From an uncultured Porphyromonadaceae bacterium (GTDB taxonomy: Bacteria > Bacteroidota > Bacteroidia > Bacteroidales > Muribaculaceae): a DNA stretch of 28,661 bases. The stretch covers positions 1 to 28,661 of the forward strand of contig CAMWQY010000001.1 in NCBI GenBank assembly GCA_947176355.1, in the 5' to 3' direction. Every line of letters starts with the position of its first letter. Within the stretch, counting starts at the first letter, position 1. This document shows, in pieces, positions 7,926-17,691 of the stretch. The position numbers and the translations under genes are program-made. The notes below the pieces were generated by a model. It was given only the letters and a program-made list of their open reading frames with translations, was not told the DNA's origin and made no database searches.

Positions 7926-10766
7926 TTAGAAGTTTACTTTAACACCGAAGTTGAAGCTACGAGTCTGAGGACCGGATCCTACGCTTGTCTCACGATAAAC
8001 TTTCTCTTTACAAGCCCACCAAAGGTCGTTGCCATTGACATAGAGCTGAAGCCCTTTGACAAACTTATTATCAAACCATTTGGATGGGAAGTCGTAAGTG
8101 AGCTGGATCTGATCGAGATAGAAGATGCTTGCATCATACATCCAATAGTCGGATGTCACGAAGTTGAGTTCTCCACCTTGAGTAGACAGACGGGGATAGG
8201 TAGCTGTTGCTGCAGTTTCGGGAGTCCAGCGTCCGCGGACAATATCGGTATATTTACGGTCGCCATATACCCAAGCTGCATCGTTGCTTTTGATACCATT
8301 GCCACCTGCATATCCGGTACCTGCGACAAAAAGAGTAAAGCCTTTGTAACCAAGAGTCAGGTTAAGACCATATTTCCATGGATTGTCCCAACGGCCGATG
8401 ATGACCATGTCTTTACCATCGATGATACCGTCTTCGTTGATATCCTCATATTTGAGGTCGCCGGGCTTAGTATTATTGTTGATAAGAGCGCTCTGGGCGA
8501 TTTCCTCTTCGCTCTGGAAGTAGCCAAGACATCTGTAACCACGCATTGCACTTCTGTTCTGGCCCTCAGCTTTCTGCCATTCGTATTCTACATTCTCGCT
8601 GATCTTGGTATTCTTAGTATCTACATAACGAGTATTCACTCCGAATCCTAAGTTGAAGTCACCAAAACTTTTCTTCAAATTGAGAGCGAGCTCAAAACCC
8701 TCCACTCTATATGCATCATAGTTGACATACGGAATGAACGAGCTTGCACCCTGTGCACCCCAACCGGCAAGCATATAACTTGGGAATATATTGGAATACT
8801 GAATGGGAAGACCATCAATCTCTGTGTGGAAATATGCACCACTCAGATTGATCATATTTGAGAGGAACCCGGCATCAAAGCCAACATTAAATTCATTACG
8901 CTTTACAAAAGTGAGATCCGGATTAGAACCCTGAGTACTCATGAATGTCTGGAAGGGTCTTTTACTATCGTTCCATCCCCACCAAGCACCGGTAGATGTA
9001 AACTTTCCTTGCCACATATAGAAGCTTTGGTCGATGTCATTGTTCTTCAACACGTCCACATCTTCGAGGATGCGACCGTATGTAGCATTAATGCGAAGAT
9101 TGCTCACTGCCTCACTATCCTTAAGGAACTCTTCCTGGCTTATACGCCAACCGATGCTACCGACTGCTGAAAAGCCATTACGATGTCCGGGCATGAAACG
9201 AGCAGAATGGTTGACAGCTCCATTGAACTCTGCATAATAACGCTTATCATAGTTATAAGCAGCACGCAGACCAAGAGTAGCATTGGTATTGCGGTGATAC
9301 TGACCGGAATAAGTACGCTTGAAGCCATGAGCTACAAGAGTAGCGTCGACATTGTGGACATCATTGAAGGAGTTCTTGTAGTCAAACTGACCTGAGAAGA
9401 AGAGAGTCTGACGCTCAGAAGCTCCGCCAAGACCCATATTGCCGCTATTGAAGTCATCATTATACTTCACAAGATGGTCAATGACATCCTTTCCGCCATA
9501 ATTAGTCCAATAAGCCTGATAGACAGCATAACGGGGTTCGAGAGAAGTGCTATACTGAGTATTGTAGTCGACAGCACCTTGAGCTCTGAAAGTAAGTCCC
9601 TTTACAACCTTGGAGAAATCTATCCGAATACCGGCGTCAAATTGCAATTGACGAGTAGTGGATTTAGTATAACCTCCTGCATACATACCGGCAAAGGCAT
9701 TGTTCTGATACTGTTGCGTACCACCAAGAAGATACTTGCCATCGATAAGATAGTTGCTGTTGTTGACAAGAATCCAGCTTGCTTCATCATCCGGCTCGAT
9801 TGCATCGATAGGAATAAATGGAACGAATGGCGAAGTACCTTGCACAGCGGGACGCATAGAAGCGGCACTGCCCCAGTAATTGGCACGGTCGTAGCGATTA
9901 TCATAGAAAGTAGCACTCGTATTGACCCAACCTGTCACCCAATCATTGAGACGAAGGTCGATGTTGCCACGAAGGCTGAGACGTGTCTGACCATTGTTCT
10001 TTCCCTCTCCAAACTTAATGAGATCATTTACATGATAGACATCGACAAGGCAATAGAACTGGGCAAATTTAGCACCACCCATGAATTCAGCCTGACCTTC
10101 ATATTTCATATACTGCTTCTTCAAGTATTCATCTGAGAAGAAGTTGATGTCAGGATAGCGTGAAAGATTGCGGTGAGAGCCGTAGTTGTAGATATCTTCA
10201 TCAGTAAACGCCAATGAAAGTCCATCATTAAGACGCGCCTCATTGTAAAGAGTCATATATTCAGCGGCACCGAGATACTCCTGATATCTTTTCGGCACAA
10301 ACATCTGGGCATTGCCACGTACGGAAATATGAAGACCATCTGGACGACCGCGCTTTGTAGTGATCAATACAGCACCTTTGGCAGCTGCCGAGCCATAGAG
10401 GACGACAGCCTGAGCACCTTTGAGATATGTGATGCTTTCTATTTCCTGAGGAAGGATATTATTGTCGTCGCGAGGCACACCATCAATCATAACGAGCTCT
10501 CCGCCAAGACCCCATGTTTCGACTGTAAGCGCCTCAAGATTCTGCGTACTATAAGTAGTGAAGCTCTTCTTGCCAAGCTCAACCATATTCACGGAGGAGA
10601 CACCACCGAGAATATCGCCACCATCACTTGTTCGGAATGCGAGCTGAATCCCCTGAGGCAACGAATCAGCAGGCACAACGTCATCTTCCTGAGCAAAAGC
10701 ACCGGGAGCGAACATAAGAGCGGTCGCTGCTGAAAGAGGATATATGATTTTATTTAGATTTTTCAT
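7926..10766 (-). CDS. xusC: SusC-like TonB-dependent transporter with reduced N-terminus (second pair)
   Basis: 946 residues with a signal peptide ending near GAFA (25). The usual plug hallmark is present late in the plug: LVMIDGVPRDDNNILPQEIE at about 91-110, then LKGAQAVVLYGSAAAKG and ITTKRG at 135-140. The rest is the 22-strand beta-barrel, ending in aromatic FGVKVNF as outer-membrane proteins do. It lacks the roughly 80-residue CarboxypepD_reg-like domain and the EVVVVGYG-type TonB box seen in XusA, and the plug itself looks shortened: the segment before LVMIDG lacks the usual glycine-rich loops. The gene follows xusB by 29 bases, including a run of seven C on the coding strand. It matches XusC by order. 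Confidence 0.9.
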   Translation of the reverse strand: MKNLNKIIYPLSAATALMFAPGAFAQEDDVVPADSLPQGIQLAFRTSDGGDILGGVSSVNMVELGKKSFTTYSTQNLEALTVETWGLGGELVMIDGVPRDDNNILPQEIESITYLKGAQAVVLYGSAAAKGAVLITTKRGRPDGLHISVRGNAQMFVPKRYQEYLGAAEYMTLYNEARLNDGLSLAFTDEDIYNYGSHRNLSRYPDINFFSDEYLKKQYMKYEGQAEFMGGAKFAQFYCLVDVYHVNDLIKFGEGKNNGQTRLSLRGNIDLRLNDWVTGWVNTSATFYDNRYDRANYWGSAASMRPAVQGTSPFVPFIPIDAIEPDDEASWILVNNSNYLIDGKYLLGGTQQYQNNAFAGMYAGGYTKSTTRQLQFDAGIRIDFSKVVKGLTFRAQGAVDYNTQYSTSLEPRYAVYQAYWTNYGGKDVIDHLVKYNDDFNSGNMGLGGASERQTLFFSGQFDYKNSFNDVHNVDATLVAHGFKRTYSGQYHRNTNATLGLRAAYNYDKRYYAEFNGAVNHSARFMPGHRNGFSAVGSIGWRISQEEFLKDSEAVSNLRINATYGRILEDVDVLKNNDIDQSFYMWQGKFTSTGAWWGWNDSKRPFQTFMSTQGSNPDLTFVKRNEFNVGFDAGFLSNMINLSGAYFHTEIDGLPIQYSNIFPSYMLAGWGAQGASSFIPYVNYDAYRVEGFELALNLKKSFGDFNLGFGVNTRYVDTKNTKISENVEYEWQKAEGQNRSAMRGYRCLGYFQSEEEIAQSALINNNTKPGDLKYEDINEDGIIDGKDMVIIGRWDNPWKYGLNLTLGYKGFTLFVAGTGYAGGNGIKSNDAAWVYGDRKYTDIVRGRWTPETAATATYPRLSTQGGELNFVTSDYWMYDASIFYLDQIQLTYDFPSKWFDNKFVKGLQLYVNGNDLWWACKEKVYRETSVGSGPQTRSFNFGVKVNF

Positions 10767-10782
10767 TATAAAATGTAATTAT

Positions 10783-10789
10783 GGGGGGG
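10783..10789 (-). repeat. Seven-base C homopolymer before xusC
   Basis: On the coding strand, CCCCCCC lies between the xusB stop (TGA followed directly by TAATAA) and the xusC start, ending 16 bases before the ATG. The tract would sit in the ribosome-binding region and may vary in length; that effect is inference. Confidence 0.6.
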
Positions 10790-10795
10790 TTATTA

Positions 10796-12742
10796 TCACC
10801 ATCCAGGATTTTGATAGAACTCCGGATACATCGATACGTCTTTGACCTTAAGAGGGAGCCAATAGTGTTTAGCAGACAACGGACGTTCTACGACCACTTT
10901 CTCTGTAAAGCCGACAACAGCACTCTGAGAAGGATCATTCCTATTGATACCAACTGAAGAATCCTTATCAATTCCGGCAAGATTTCCGGAACGGGTGAAC
11001 TCCTGAGAGGTCTTGATATTGTAAGGATACTTGTCGATGAGCATCCAGCGACGCAGGTCGGTGAAACGATGAGACTCAAAAGCAAGCTCTACAGCGCGTT
11101 CGCGACGAACCTCACTCATGAAGGATTCAAGAGAACCAAGGAATTTATTATTGACATTAGCAACACCGGCACGCTGACGAATGGTATTGATTGCCTGCAC
11201 AGCAGTCTTGCTGAAGTTGCCGGATTTTCCTGAAGGAGTTCCGTAAGCATTACAAGCTGCCTCGGCATACATCAAGTAGACATCTGCAAGGCGCATGTAG
11301 GGGATAAGCATGTGGTTGCTTGCACCCCAGTTGCCACCACCTTGGTTGTCCCATTTATTGAAATCGTCGCGTACGAACTTATAGTTGAGATAACCCGAGC
11401 GGCTTCCTTCTGTATCGCTACGAAGCTTACCACCGGTATAGAGAGGAGCATAACGCACATCGTCAGCTTTCTGATTTCCTCCCAGCTCGAGCTTGCAGCC
11501 ATCATAACGGATGTCATGATAGAAACGAGGGTCACGACCTTTCCAAGGATGAGTCTTATCGAAACCTGAATCGGGATCATCGAGCGGAAGACCATTTGCC
11601 ATACCGTAATAGTTCACGTAGTTAGCTGTTGGGTGATAACAGATACCGTTGTCAGTGATGAACTTAGTACCGTAGTCGTTAGTCTGTCCCCAGTTAGAGC
11701 GGTTCCAGTCATCACACGGATTGCGGTAGATAGCTTCAGTAGAACCCGGCATAAGTCCACCTCTTGAATGAGAAAGGAAGAGGTCTTTATAGTTTGCAAA
11801 CGGAACGAGAGCATACTGAGTCTGGCCGGACTCTACAAGATTAAGTAGCTCACCGAGAGCGTCAGCAGCACGCTTGCAGAAATCTTCGTTGTAGCCAAGT
11901 GAATTACCGGGAAGCTTGGTGCCACCATGAGCAGCAAGGTTCGGGTCATTGGTCATAAGAGGAGAACCCGCCCAAAGGAGGTCTTTGCCAAGATAACCTA
12001 AAGCCATGATCTTATTGATGCGAAGCTTATTGTTACCTTTAGTAATGGCTCCTGCCAGAGTAGTATCCCAGTCAATGGGAAGAAGGTCGGCTGCTGCACG
12101 GAGGTCTTCTGCTGCTTTTTCAGCACATTCAGCGTAAGTAAGACGTGGGTTGTTAAGAGCAGAGCTACCGAGAACTTCGTCGATGTAGGGTAAGCCGCCG
12201 AAATACTGCATGAGCATGAAATGGTAGAATCCACGGAAGAAAAGGAGCTGACCCTTGATCATTCTTCTCTCTTCATCGGTAGCCTGTGTCATGCGGTCCA
12301 AATTTGCAAGACCGAGGTTAGCCTTACGGATAGCATACCAGGAGCCTTTCCAAAGAGTAGGCTGATCACCAACGTTTGAGTATTTTCCGGTGTCAAAGCC
12401 ACCTATATCCATAAAGCCGCAACCCCAGCCGTCATGCTCAGACTGCCAGCCCCAGAAGTCACCTTTGTCGACCTTATCACACATCATGTAGGTCTCGTTG
12501 ATGCCGGTGAACTCATCCTCACCCCAGTTGAAGGAGTTATTCCAGTAAATTGTAGTGAAGTTAGGGAGACAGAAGTACATTTCCTCCACGAATCCCTGGA
12601 AATTCTTAAAATTCTTGAAAGCCTCATCTTCCGAGATCTCACTCTCCGGAGCCTTATCAAGATAGTCGGTGCAGCTTGAGAATGAGCCGCAAGCCAACAA
12701 GGCTGAAAGAAGGGCCAATATGTTAATCTTAATTTTTTTCAT
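10796..12742 (-). CDS. xusB: SusD-like outer-membrane glycan-binding lipoprotein (first pair)
   Basis: 648 residues, longer than the second SusD-like protein. The signal peptide ends in FSSC with lipidated Cys24, then TDYLDKAPESEISEDEAF, the classic SusD start. The hallmark RRERAVELAFESHRFTDLRRW is at 546-566 and the protein ends in FYQNPGW. It is rich in surface tryptophans in the region YWNNSFNWGEDE...DFWGWQSEHDGWG (about 66-108), which could bind sugars. In the xus system XusB is the xylan-binding partner of XusA; that role is carried over by gene order and similarity. The gene starts 12 bases after the xusA stop. Confidence 0.94.
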   Translation of the reverse strand: MKKIKINILALLSALLACGSFSSCTDYLDKAPESEISEDEAFKNFKNFQGFVEEMYFCLPNFTTIYWNNSFNWGEDEFTGINETYMMCDKVDKGDFWGWQSEHDGWGCGFMDIGGFDTGKYSNVGDQPTLWKGSWYAIRKANLGLANLDRMTQATDEERRMIKGQLLFFRGFYHFMLMQYFGGLPYIDEVLGSSALNNPRLTYAECAEKAAEDLRAAADLLPIDWDTTLAGAITKGNNKLRINKIMALGYLGKDLLWAGSPLMTNDPNLAAHGGTKLPGNSLGYNEDFCKRAADALGELLNLVESGQTQYALVPFANYKDLFLSHSRGGLMPGSTEAIYRNPCDDWNRSNWGQTNDYGTKFITDNGICYHPTANYVNYYGMANGLPLDDPDSGFDKTHPWKGRDPRFYHDIRYDGCKLELGGNQKADDVRYAPLYTGGKLRSDTEGSRSGYLNYKFVRDDFNKWDNQGGGNWGASNHMLIPYMRLADVYLMYAEAACNAYGTPSGKSGNFSKTAVQAINTIRQRAGVANVNNKFLGSLESFMSEVRRERAVELAFESHRFTDLRRWMLIDKYPYNIKTSQEFTRSGNLAGIDKDSSVGINRNDPSQSAVVGFTEKVVVERPLSAKHYWLPLKVKDVSMYPEFYQNPGW

Positions 12743-12754
12743 GTTTTTGAGAGG

Positions 12755-15700
12755 TTAGATGTCAAACTTGATACCGAGGTTGAAACGGCGCACTGTAGGA
12801 TAAGCACCCTGAGAAGCATTACCGGTACCTGCGAAGTTACTTTCGCGGTCGTCAGGCATGCGGCTCCACTGCCAAAGGTTGTTACCGTTGATGTAAACCT
12901 TAAGATTGCTCAAACCGATCTTCTTGACCCAACCGGAAGTCCAAGTATAGGCGATTTCGACATTCTTCAGACGGAAGTAAGAACCGTCGTAGTGGTTGTA
13001 GCGGTTATCCCATCCGTTATAATAGCTTGGAGTAGCATTCCAAACAGGAACAGGACGATCCACATCAGCATCAGCCATTCCTGGAGCCCAGAAGTTGACA
13101 CCGGCATACAGAGTATTCAGATTGCTTCTGTATGATTCAAATACGATAGTACGCTGCACATTTGTCACACCATACATCTGAAGATAAATGCTCCAACCTT
13201 TCCAGTCAAGACCTATGGTAGCATTGTATGTGTTCTGCGGAATACCGCTATATCCGTATGGAGTTGAGTCCGAGCTGTCGATCACGCCGTCGCCGTTATA
13301 GTCGACCATGATAGGCTGACCGGGGAGCTTTTGATCGTCATTTGTATTGTGAGGAGTCATTGCAATGACATCATCCCAAGTCTGAGCATATCCTGCATCA
13401 TAGACGATACGGTCTTGACCGATCATATATCCTTCACTCTTACGATAAGCCTCCATGAGTGCCGGATCATCTTTAATCTTGACCATGTTCTCAGAGTGAG
13501 TCATATTAAGATTAGCCCAGAGGTGCATATCATTGGCAAACGTATAGTTGAAACGAAGTTCAAACTCATAACCTTTGCTGTCTACGCGACCAAGGTTGGC
13601 CATAGGCGCTGATCCTCCGAAATATGAAGGGATCGCACGATCGCCACCTGATACGAGGATATCAGTACGTTTTTCCTTAAACAACTCAACAGTACCGTTG
13701 ATCATACCCTTGACAAGAGTGAAATCGACACCTAAATTCTGTTTTACAGCTTTTTCCCAGTGTATATTTGGGTTACCCTGCTGTGCCTCCTTATACCAAG
13801 TGTAAGGACTTCCGGCATTAGGATAGAATTTTGCGCTGCCACCGGCTGCCCACTGAGTTTGATAGAGGAATCGGCCACCGGCAGAGTCATCACCGACCTG
13901 ACCGAGAGAGTAACGGATCTTGAAGTTGTCAAGCCAGCCACGGCTCCAGTTCATGAATTTTTCCTCGCTGAGACGCCAACCAATGGCACCTGAAGGGAAG
14001 AAATCGAAACGATACTCACGACCGAATTTCTCTGAACCGTTGTATGCACCGTTGAACTCAGCGAAGTAGCGGTCGTCGAAGTTGTAGGTGGCACGGAATG
14101 CCCAGTCCTCACGGAAACGCTTGAAGTCTGTACCGAAAGACATTTCATTACGGTTGAACACGCCCATCGCAGTCACATCGTGCTTACCAAACTGACGGCC
14201 ATAGAAGAGCTGAGCCTGATAGAAGAGGAAACGGTTGGTAGCATAAATATTGATTGAACCTTTATTGATGTTCCAGTTTTCGTCAGGTACATAATCAAGT
14301 CCGTCGGTCATTGTAGTGTGACTCATAGTAACCTCTCCCGTAACCGGATCGATATATTTTTCATTAGGGCTATAGCTATCGGAAAGACCACGACCGGTCT
14401 CCTGCATGTTGTTATCCCAAGACACCAACGCGCTTGCACGAAGACCCGGAGTAATGAACTTAAGATCCTGATCAATAGTAAAGTCGGTATTGATACGAGT
14501 GGTAGTCTGATATTCAACGCCACCCAATGCAATACTCTTCAATGAGTTAGGCACTGCCTGACCTTTATAAGGATGATAGCCCCAAGTGCCGTCGGAATAA
14601 ATAGGGCGATATGCATCAGGAGCAGCACCGTAGGCAGACTGCCATATCTGAGTTTCTGCCCAAGCACTCCAGATACCGGCAGGAGACTTCTTCTCGCCGT
14701 GAGAACCGGAAAGATTTACCTTAAAGACAGTAGTCGGAGTAATCTGGAAGTCGAGGTTAGAACGGATATTCACACGGTTGAATCCATAACCACCTTCATA
14801 ACCACGATTGGCATTGATTTTCTTGAACAAGTCACCCTCGTTCAGATAGTCGATTGCTGCATAGTACTTGACAAACTTTGTACCACCACGAACGTTGATG
14901 TTAGGGTTGTATGCCATCGCTGTCTTATTGAAGATCTCATTTGCCCAATCCACGTTAGGATAACGGTCCCATTCCTCATCATTTGCCGGATTGCGATATT
15001 TCTCAATGATATCGAGGGGAGTCATATCGATCCAGGATCCTGGCTGGAGACCAAGCTCGCGTTCAATAATGCGGTTTCTCATATAGAGGGCTTCAGGAGA
15101 ACCTGACACACCCGGAAGCTTTGAGACAACCTTCATAGCTGCATTGACAGCCACACCGATTTCCGCACGACCTTCCTGACCACGTTTGGTGGTGATAAGG
15201 ATGACACCGTTTGCACCCTTCACACCGTAGACCGCAGTAGCAGATGCATCCTTGAGTACGGAGATCGACTCGACAGACTGTATATCCACTGTGCTAATCG
15301 GACGCTCGATACCGTCGACGAGGATAAGAGGATCAGAGCCGTTCCATGAAGTCTGGCCACGGATCACAATCTGCGGGTCTTCATCACCGGGTTTACCGGT
15401 AGAAGCCATAGTAGTCACACCGGGGAGGTTACCGGTAAGAGCGGCGCCTACACTTGACACACCACCAGCCTTGGCAAGAGTGGCACCTGAAGTCTGAGTG
15501 ATAGCACCTACTACGGAAGCTTTCTTCTGCTGACCGTAGCCGACAACCACAACTTCATCGAGTGAATTGTCGCTTGATTTGAGGACAACATTGATCACCT
15601 TTCGTGAATTCACTTTGATGACTTGCTGATCCATACCAACATAAGAGAACCGGAGTTCATTTTTCTTGATGTCGGGCACATTGATAGAATAGTTGCCGTC

Positions 15701-15880
15701 GATATCCGTGGCTGTACCACCGGGGACTCCGACAACCATTACCGTCGCACCGATGAGGGGCTCGCCCGTCTCATCGGCCACGTTACCTTTGACTATATCC
15801 GCCCAGGCCGATAATGAGCCTGACAGGACCATTGCCATCAGTAACGCAATGTAATGAAATTGTTTCTTTACATTTTTCAT
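12755..15880 (-). CDS. xusA: SusC-like TonB-dependent outer-membrane transporter (first pair)
   Basis: 1041 residues, the normal SusC length. The signal peptide (to about 27, LSAWA) is followed by a CarboxypepD_reg-like domain (about 29-101: VKGNVADETGEPLIGATV...DIDGNYSI). Next come the TonB-box-like EVVVVGYG at 109-116, then the plug with LILVDGIERP, SVLKDASATAVYGVKGANGV and ITTKRG at 229-234. The 22-strand barrel follows and ends in FNLGIKFDI. It should import xylo-oligosaccharides across the outer membrane using TonB energy, with XusB as lid. The upstream gene is GH43, 61 bases away; that gap contains a TGCGTTn repeat array and no convincing promoter, so it is probably transcribed with GH43. 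Confidence 0.95.
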   Translation of the reverse strand: MKNVKKQFHYIALLMAMVLSGSLSAWADIVKGNVADETGEPLIGATVMVVGVPGGTATDIDGNYSINVPDIKKNELRFSYVGMDQQVIKVNSRKVINVVLKSSDNSLDEVVVVGYGQQKKASVVGAITQTSGATLAKAGGVSSVGAALTGNLPGVTTMASTGKPGDEDPQIVIRGQTSWNGSDPLILVDGIERPISTVDIQSVESISVLKDASATAVYGVKGANGVILITTKRGQEGRAEIGVAVNAAMKVVSKLPGVSGSPEALYMRNRIIERELGLQPGSWIDMTPLDIIEKYRNPANDEEWDRYPNVDWANEIFNKTAMAYNPNINVRGGTKFVKYYAAIDYLNEGDLFKKINANRGYEGGYGFNRVNIRSNLDFQITPTTVFKVNLSGSHGEKKSPAGIWSAWAETQIWQSAYGAAPDAYRPIYSDGTWGYHPYKGQAVPNSLKSIALGGVEYQTTTRINTDFTIDQDLKFITPGLRASALVSWDNNMQETGRGLSDSYSPNEKYIDPVTGEVTMSHTTMTDGLDYVPDENWNINKGSINIYATNRFLFYQAQLFYGRQFGKHDVTAMGVFNRNEMSFGTDFKRFREDWAFRATYNFDDRYFAEFNGAYNGSEKFGREYRFDFFPSGAIGWRLSEEKFMNWSRGWLDNFKIRYSLGQVGDDSAGGRFLYQTQWAAGGSAKFYPNAGSPYTWYKEAQQGNPNIHWEKAVKQNLGVDFTLVKGMINGTVELFKEKRTDILVSGGDRAIPSYFGGSAPMANLGRVDSKGYEFELRFNYTFANDMHLWANLNMTHSENMVKIKDDPALMEAYRKSEGYMIGQDRIVYDAGYAQTWDDVIAMTPHNTNDDQKLPGQPIMVDYNGDGVIDSSDSTPYGYSGIPQNTYNATIGLDWKGWSIYLQMYGVTNVQRTIVFESYRSNLNTLYAGVNFWAPGMADADVDRPVPVWNATPSYYNGWDNRYNHYDGSYFRLKNVEIAYTWTSGWVKKIGLSNLKVYINGNNLWQWSRMPDDRESNFAGTGNASQGAYPTVRRFNLGIKFDI

Positions 15881-15915
15881 TGCTATTAAATATTAAAGTA
15901 TAATGGAAAGTAATT

Positions 15916-15940
15916 TGCGTTGTGCGTTATGCGTTTCGCG
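15916..15940. repeat. 7-base tandem repeat (TGCGTTn type) between GH43 and xusA
   Basis: TGCGTTG, TGCGTTA, TGCGTTT then CGCG. The array ends one base before the GH43 stop codon (15942-15944). The 11 bases TGCGTTTCGCG recur exactly at 22710-22720 in a similar array. Confidence 0.8.
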
Positions 15941-15941
15941 A

Positions 15942-17663
15942 TTAGTCGAGGGATTCTGCGTTGGAGGCGTAGAGGCCTACGACTGTGCCGGTGAAGCCTC
16001 CTGCTTCGGCTGTTGAAGTGAATCCGGCATCTACGTTGTCGGCAAGCATCTGCCAGTTCTTGCCTCCGTCGGTAGAATAATGGAATCCATATTTAAGTCC
16101 GTTGCCCAAGATCTTGAAGTCTACATCCGCCAGGCTTGGGTCGACAGGCATCTTGGCAATTGTATGCGAACCGTCTTCCGCAATTTTCCTCACCTCTATT
16201 GTATGGGAGTCGCCATGGCGCGCCCGAGCCAACAGATACTGGTGAGTCTCATCCTTGAGCACGAGCATTCCGGCAAGCTGAGTGTCACTTTCGGGGACAA
16301 ACGTCATGTGGGTGCAAGCGCAGAAATTATGATGGTTGAGACGGCGGCATACGTATGGGAGCACTGACTTTTCGCTGGATTTTACATCTGCACATTTCAC
16401 CGTGAGGAATCCGGGGTTATCGCTCAATGAATAATACTCGGAAGCGGGACCGCGGAGAGTCATCCATTCATTGTCAAGTGTGGAGTCGTTGAATTCATCC
16501 TTCCTTATATAATTGCCGAAAGTCACGTCATCGGCTCTCTTTACTCCGGGCTTGGCGGCAACGAGAGGTACAGTCTGACCATTCTCAACAAACCGAGGCC
16601 ATCCGTCGGCTGTCCAATTGACGGGAAGAAGGAATGTCTCTCTACCGAGATTTTCTTTTCCTCCTTCGACAGGACGGCAACCAAGGAATACACCCCACCA
16701 CTCTCCTTCAGGGGTCTTGACCATGTCGGCATGTCCGGCGCAAGTCACGGGATTTTCTCTTGTCGGGTCGAGCGTGCGCTGCGTGAGGATCGGGTTAGCC
16801 TCCCATGCTGTGAACGGACCGAAAGGTGTAGGACCTTTATAGATGACTTCGCTGTGCCAGTCGCCCGTGCCCCCTTCGGCAGTCATAAGATAGTAGTTGC
16901 CTGCTTCCTTATAAATATGGGGACCTTCACACCAGATAGGTTTTTCTTCCGGACGACACCCTTTGTTGACGACAATGCGACGTTCGCCAACGCATTTGTC
17001 GGTAGTGGTATCGAACTCCACTACACGCACAGTGCGATGACCGTCGTATTCAGGCATCCCGTCAGGGGCATCGTCATTATTGACAATGTAGGCTTTGCCA
17101 TCCTCATCGAAAAAGAACGCGGGGTCGATTCCTGCCACTTCGGGAAGCATAATCGGGTCGCTCCACTCTCCAAACGGATCTTTCGTCTTCACAAAGAAAT
17201 TGCCGGCGCCCACATTAGTCGTAACCATATAATAGGTTTCATTGGCGGGATTGTAAGCGATATCCGGGGCAAAAATTCCTCCGCTGACGTGTTGCTTTTC
17301 CATATTGACAAGCTGAGACTCGCGTGTCAGGACATGTCCTATCTGACGCCAATTGACTAAATCGCGGCTATGGAAGATAGGGACACCCGGAAAGAATGTG
17401 AAAGTTGAAGTGACGAGGAAATAGTCGCCCTTGCCATTTGTGCAAAGCGACGGATCAGAATACCACCCGGCAATCACCGGATTGTAGTAGCTGCTTTCGT
17501 CTGGAAGAGGATTGGCCTTGTAGAAATTATCATCGCCCTCGTAGCTGAACGAATCGAAGATCGCCACAGAACTCTGCGGAGCGATCCCTGCCTTCTTCGA
17601 GGAGCATCCCGGGAGGAGAGCCAGACAGCCAAAGGCGATTGCGATGTTGGTCAGTTTCTTCAT
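15942..17663 (-). CDS. GH43 beta-xylosidase/alpha-arabinofuranosidase, lipoprotein
   Basis: 573 residues with a lipobox (LLPGC, Cys20). The five-bladed propeller (about 58-370) carries the inverting GH43 triad: base Asp70 in YYNPVIAGWYSDPS, pKa modulator Asp180 in GIDPAFFFDEDGKAY, and acid Glu246 in IWCEGPHIYK. STFTFFPGVPIFHSRDLVNW is the pattern of GH43 subfamilies 10-12. A C-terminal beta-sandwich (about 385-573, GH43_C2/DUF1349-like) follows. It should release xylose or arabinose from xylo-oligosaccharides. Residues after the lipid Cys are SSKKAG, without acidic residues, which suggests a periplasmic rather than surface location (inference). The protein ends abruptly at GLYASNAESLD, apparently before the usual last strand, and the stop abuts a repeat array. 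It is the first gene of the minus-strand block. Confidence 0.92.
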   Translation of the reverse strand: MKKLTNIAIAFGCLALLPGCSSKKAGIAPQSSVAIFDSFSYEGDDNFYKANPLPDESSYYNPVIAGWYSDPSLCTNGKGDYFLVTSTFTFFPGVPIFHSRDLVNWRQIGHVLTRESQLVNMEKQHVSGGIFAPDIAYNPANETYYMVTTNVGAGNFFVKTKDPFGEWSDPIMLPEVAGIDPAFFFDEDGKAYIVNNDDAPDGMPEYDGHRTVRVVEFDTTTDKCVGERRIVVNKGCRPEEKPIWCEGPHIYKEAGNYYLMTAEGGTGDWHSEVIYKGPTPFGPFTAWEANPILTQRTLDPTRENPVTCAGHADMVKTPEGEWWGVFLGCRPVEGGKENLGRETFLLPVNWTADGWPRFVENGQTVPLVAAKPGVKRADDVTFGNYIRKDEFNDSTLDNEWMTLRGPASEYYSLSDNPGFLTVKCADVKSSEKSVLPYVCRRLNHHNFCACTHMTFVPESDTQLAGMLVLKDETHQYLLARARHGDSHTIEVRKIAEDGSHTIAKMPVDPSLADVDFKILGNGLKYGFHYSTDGGKNWQMLADNVDAGFTSTAEAGGFTGTVVGLYASNAESLD

Positions 17664-17691
17664 TTTTGTTGTTTTATGGTTTTAACGTCCG

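Noticed and set aside
7794..8651. Plus-strand open frame of 285 codons over the xusD/xusC junction
   Set aside because: It is the antisense of two confident genes, with no promoter or family match.
15881..15941. Separate promoter for xusA
   Set aside because: No TAnnTTTG with a suitable TTTG was found on the minus strand; nearest matches such as TACTTTCC are poor.
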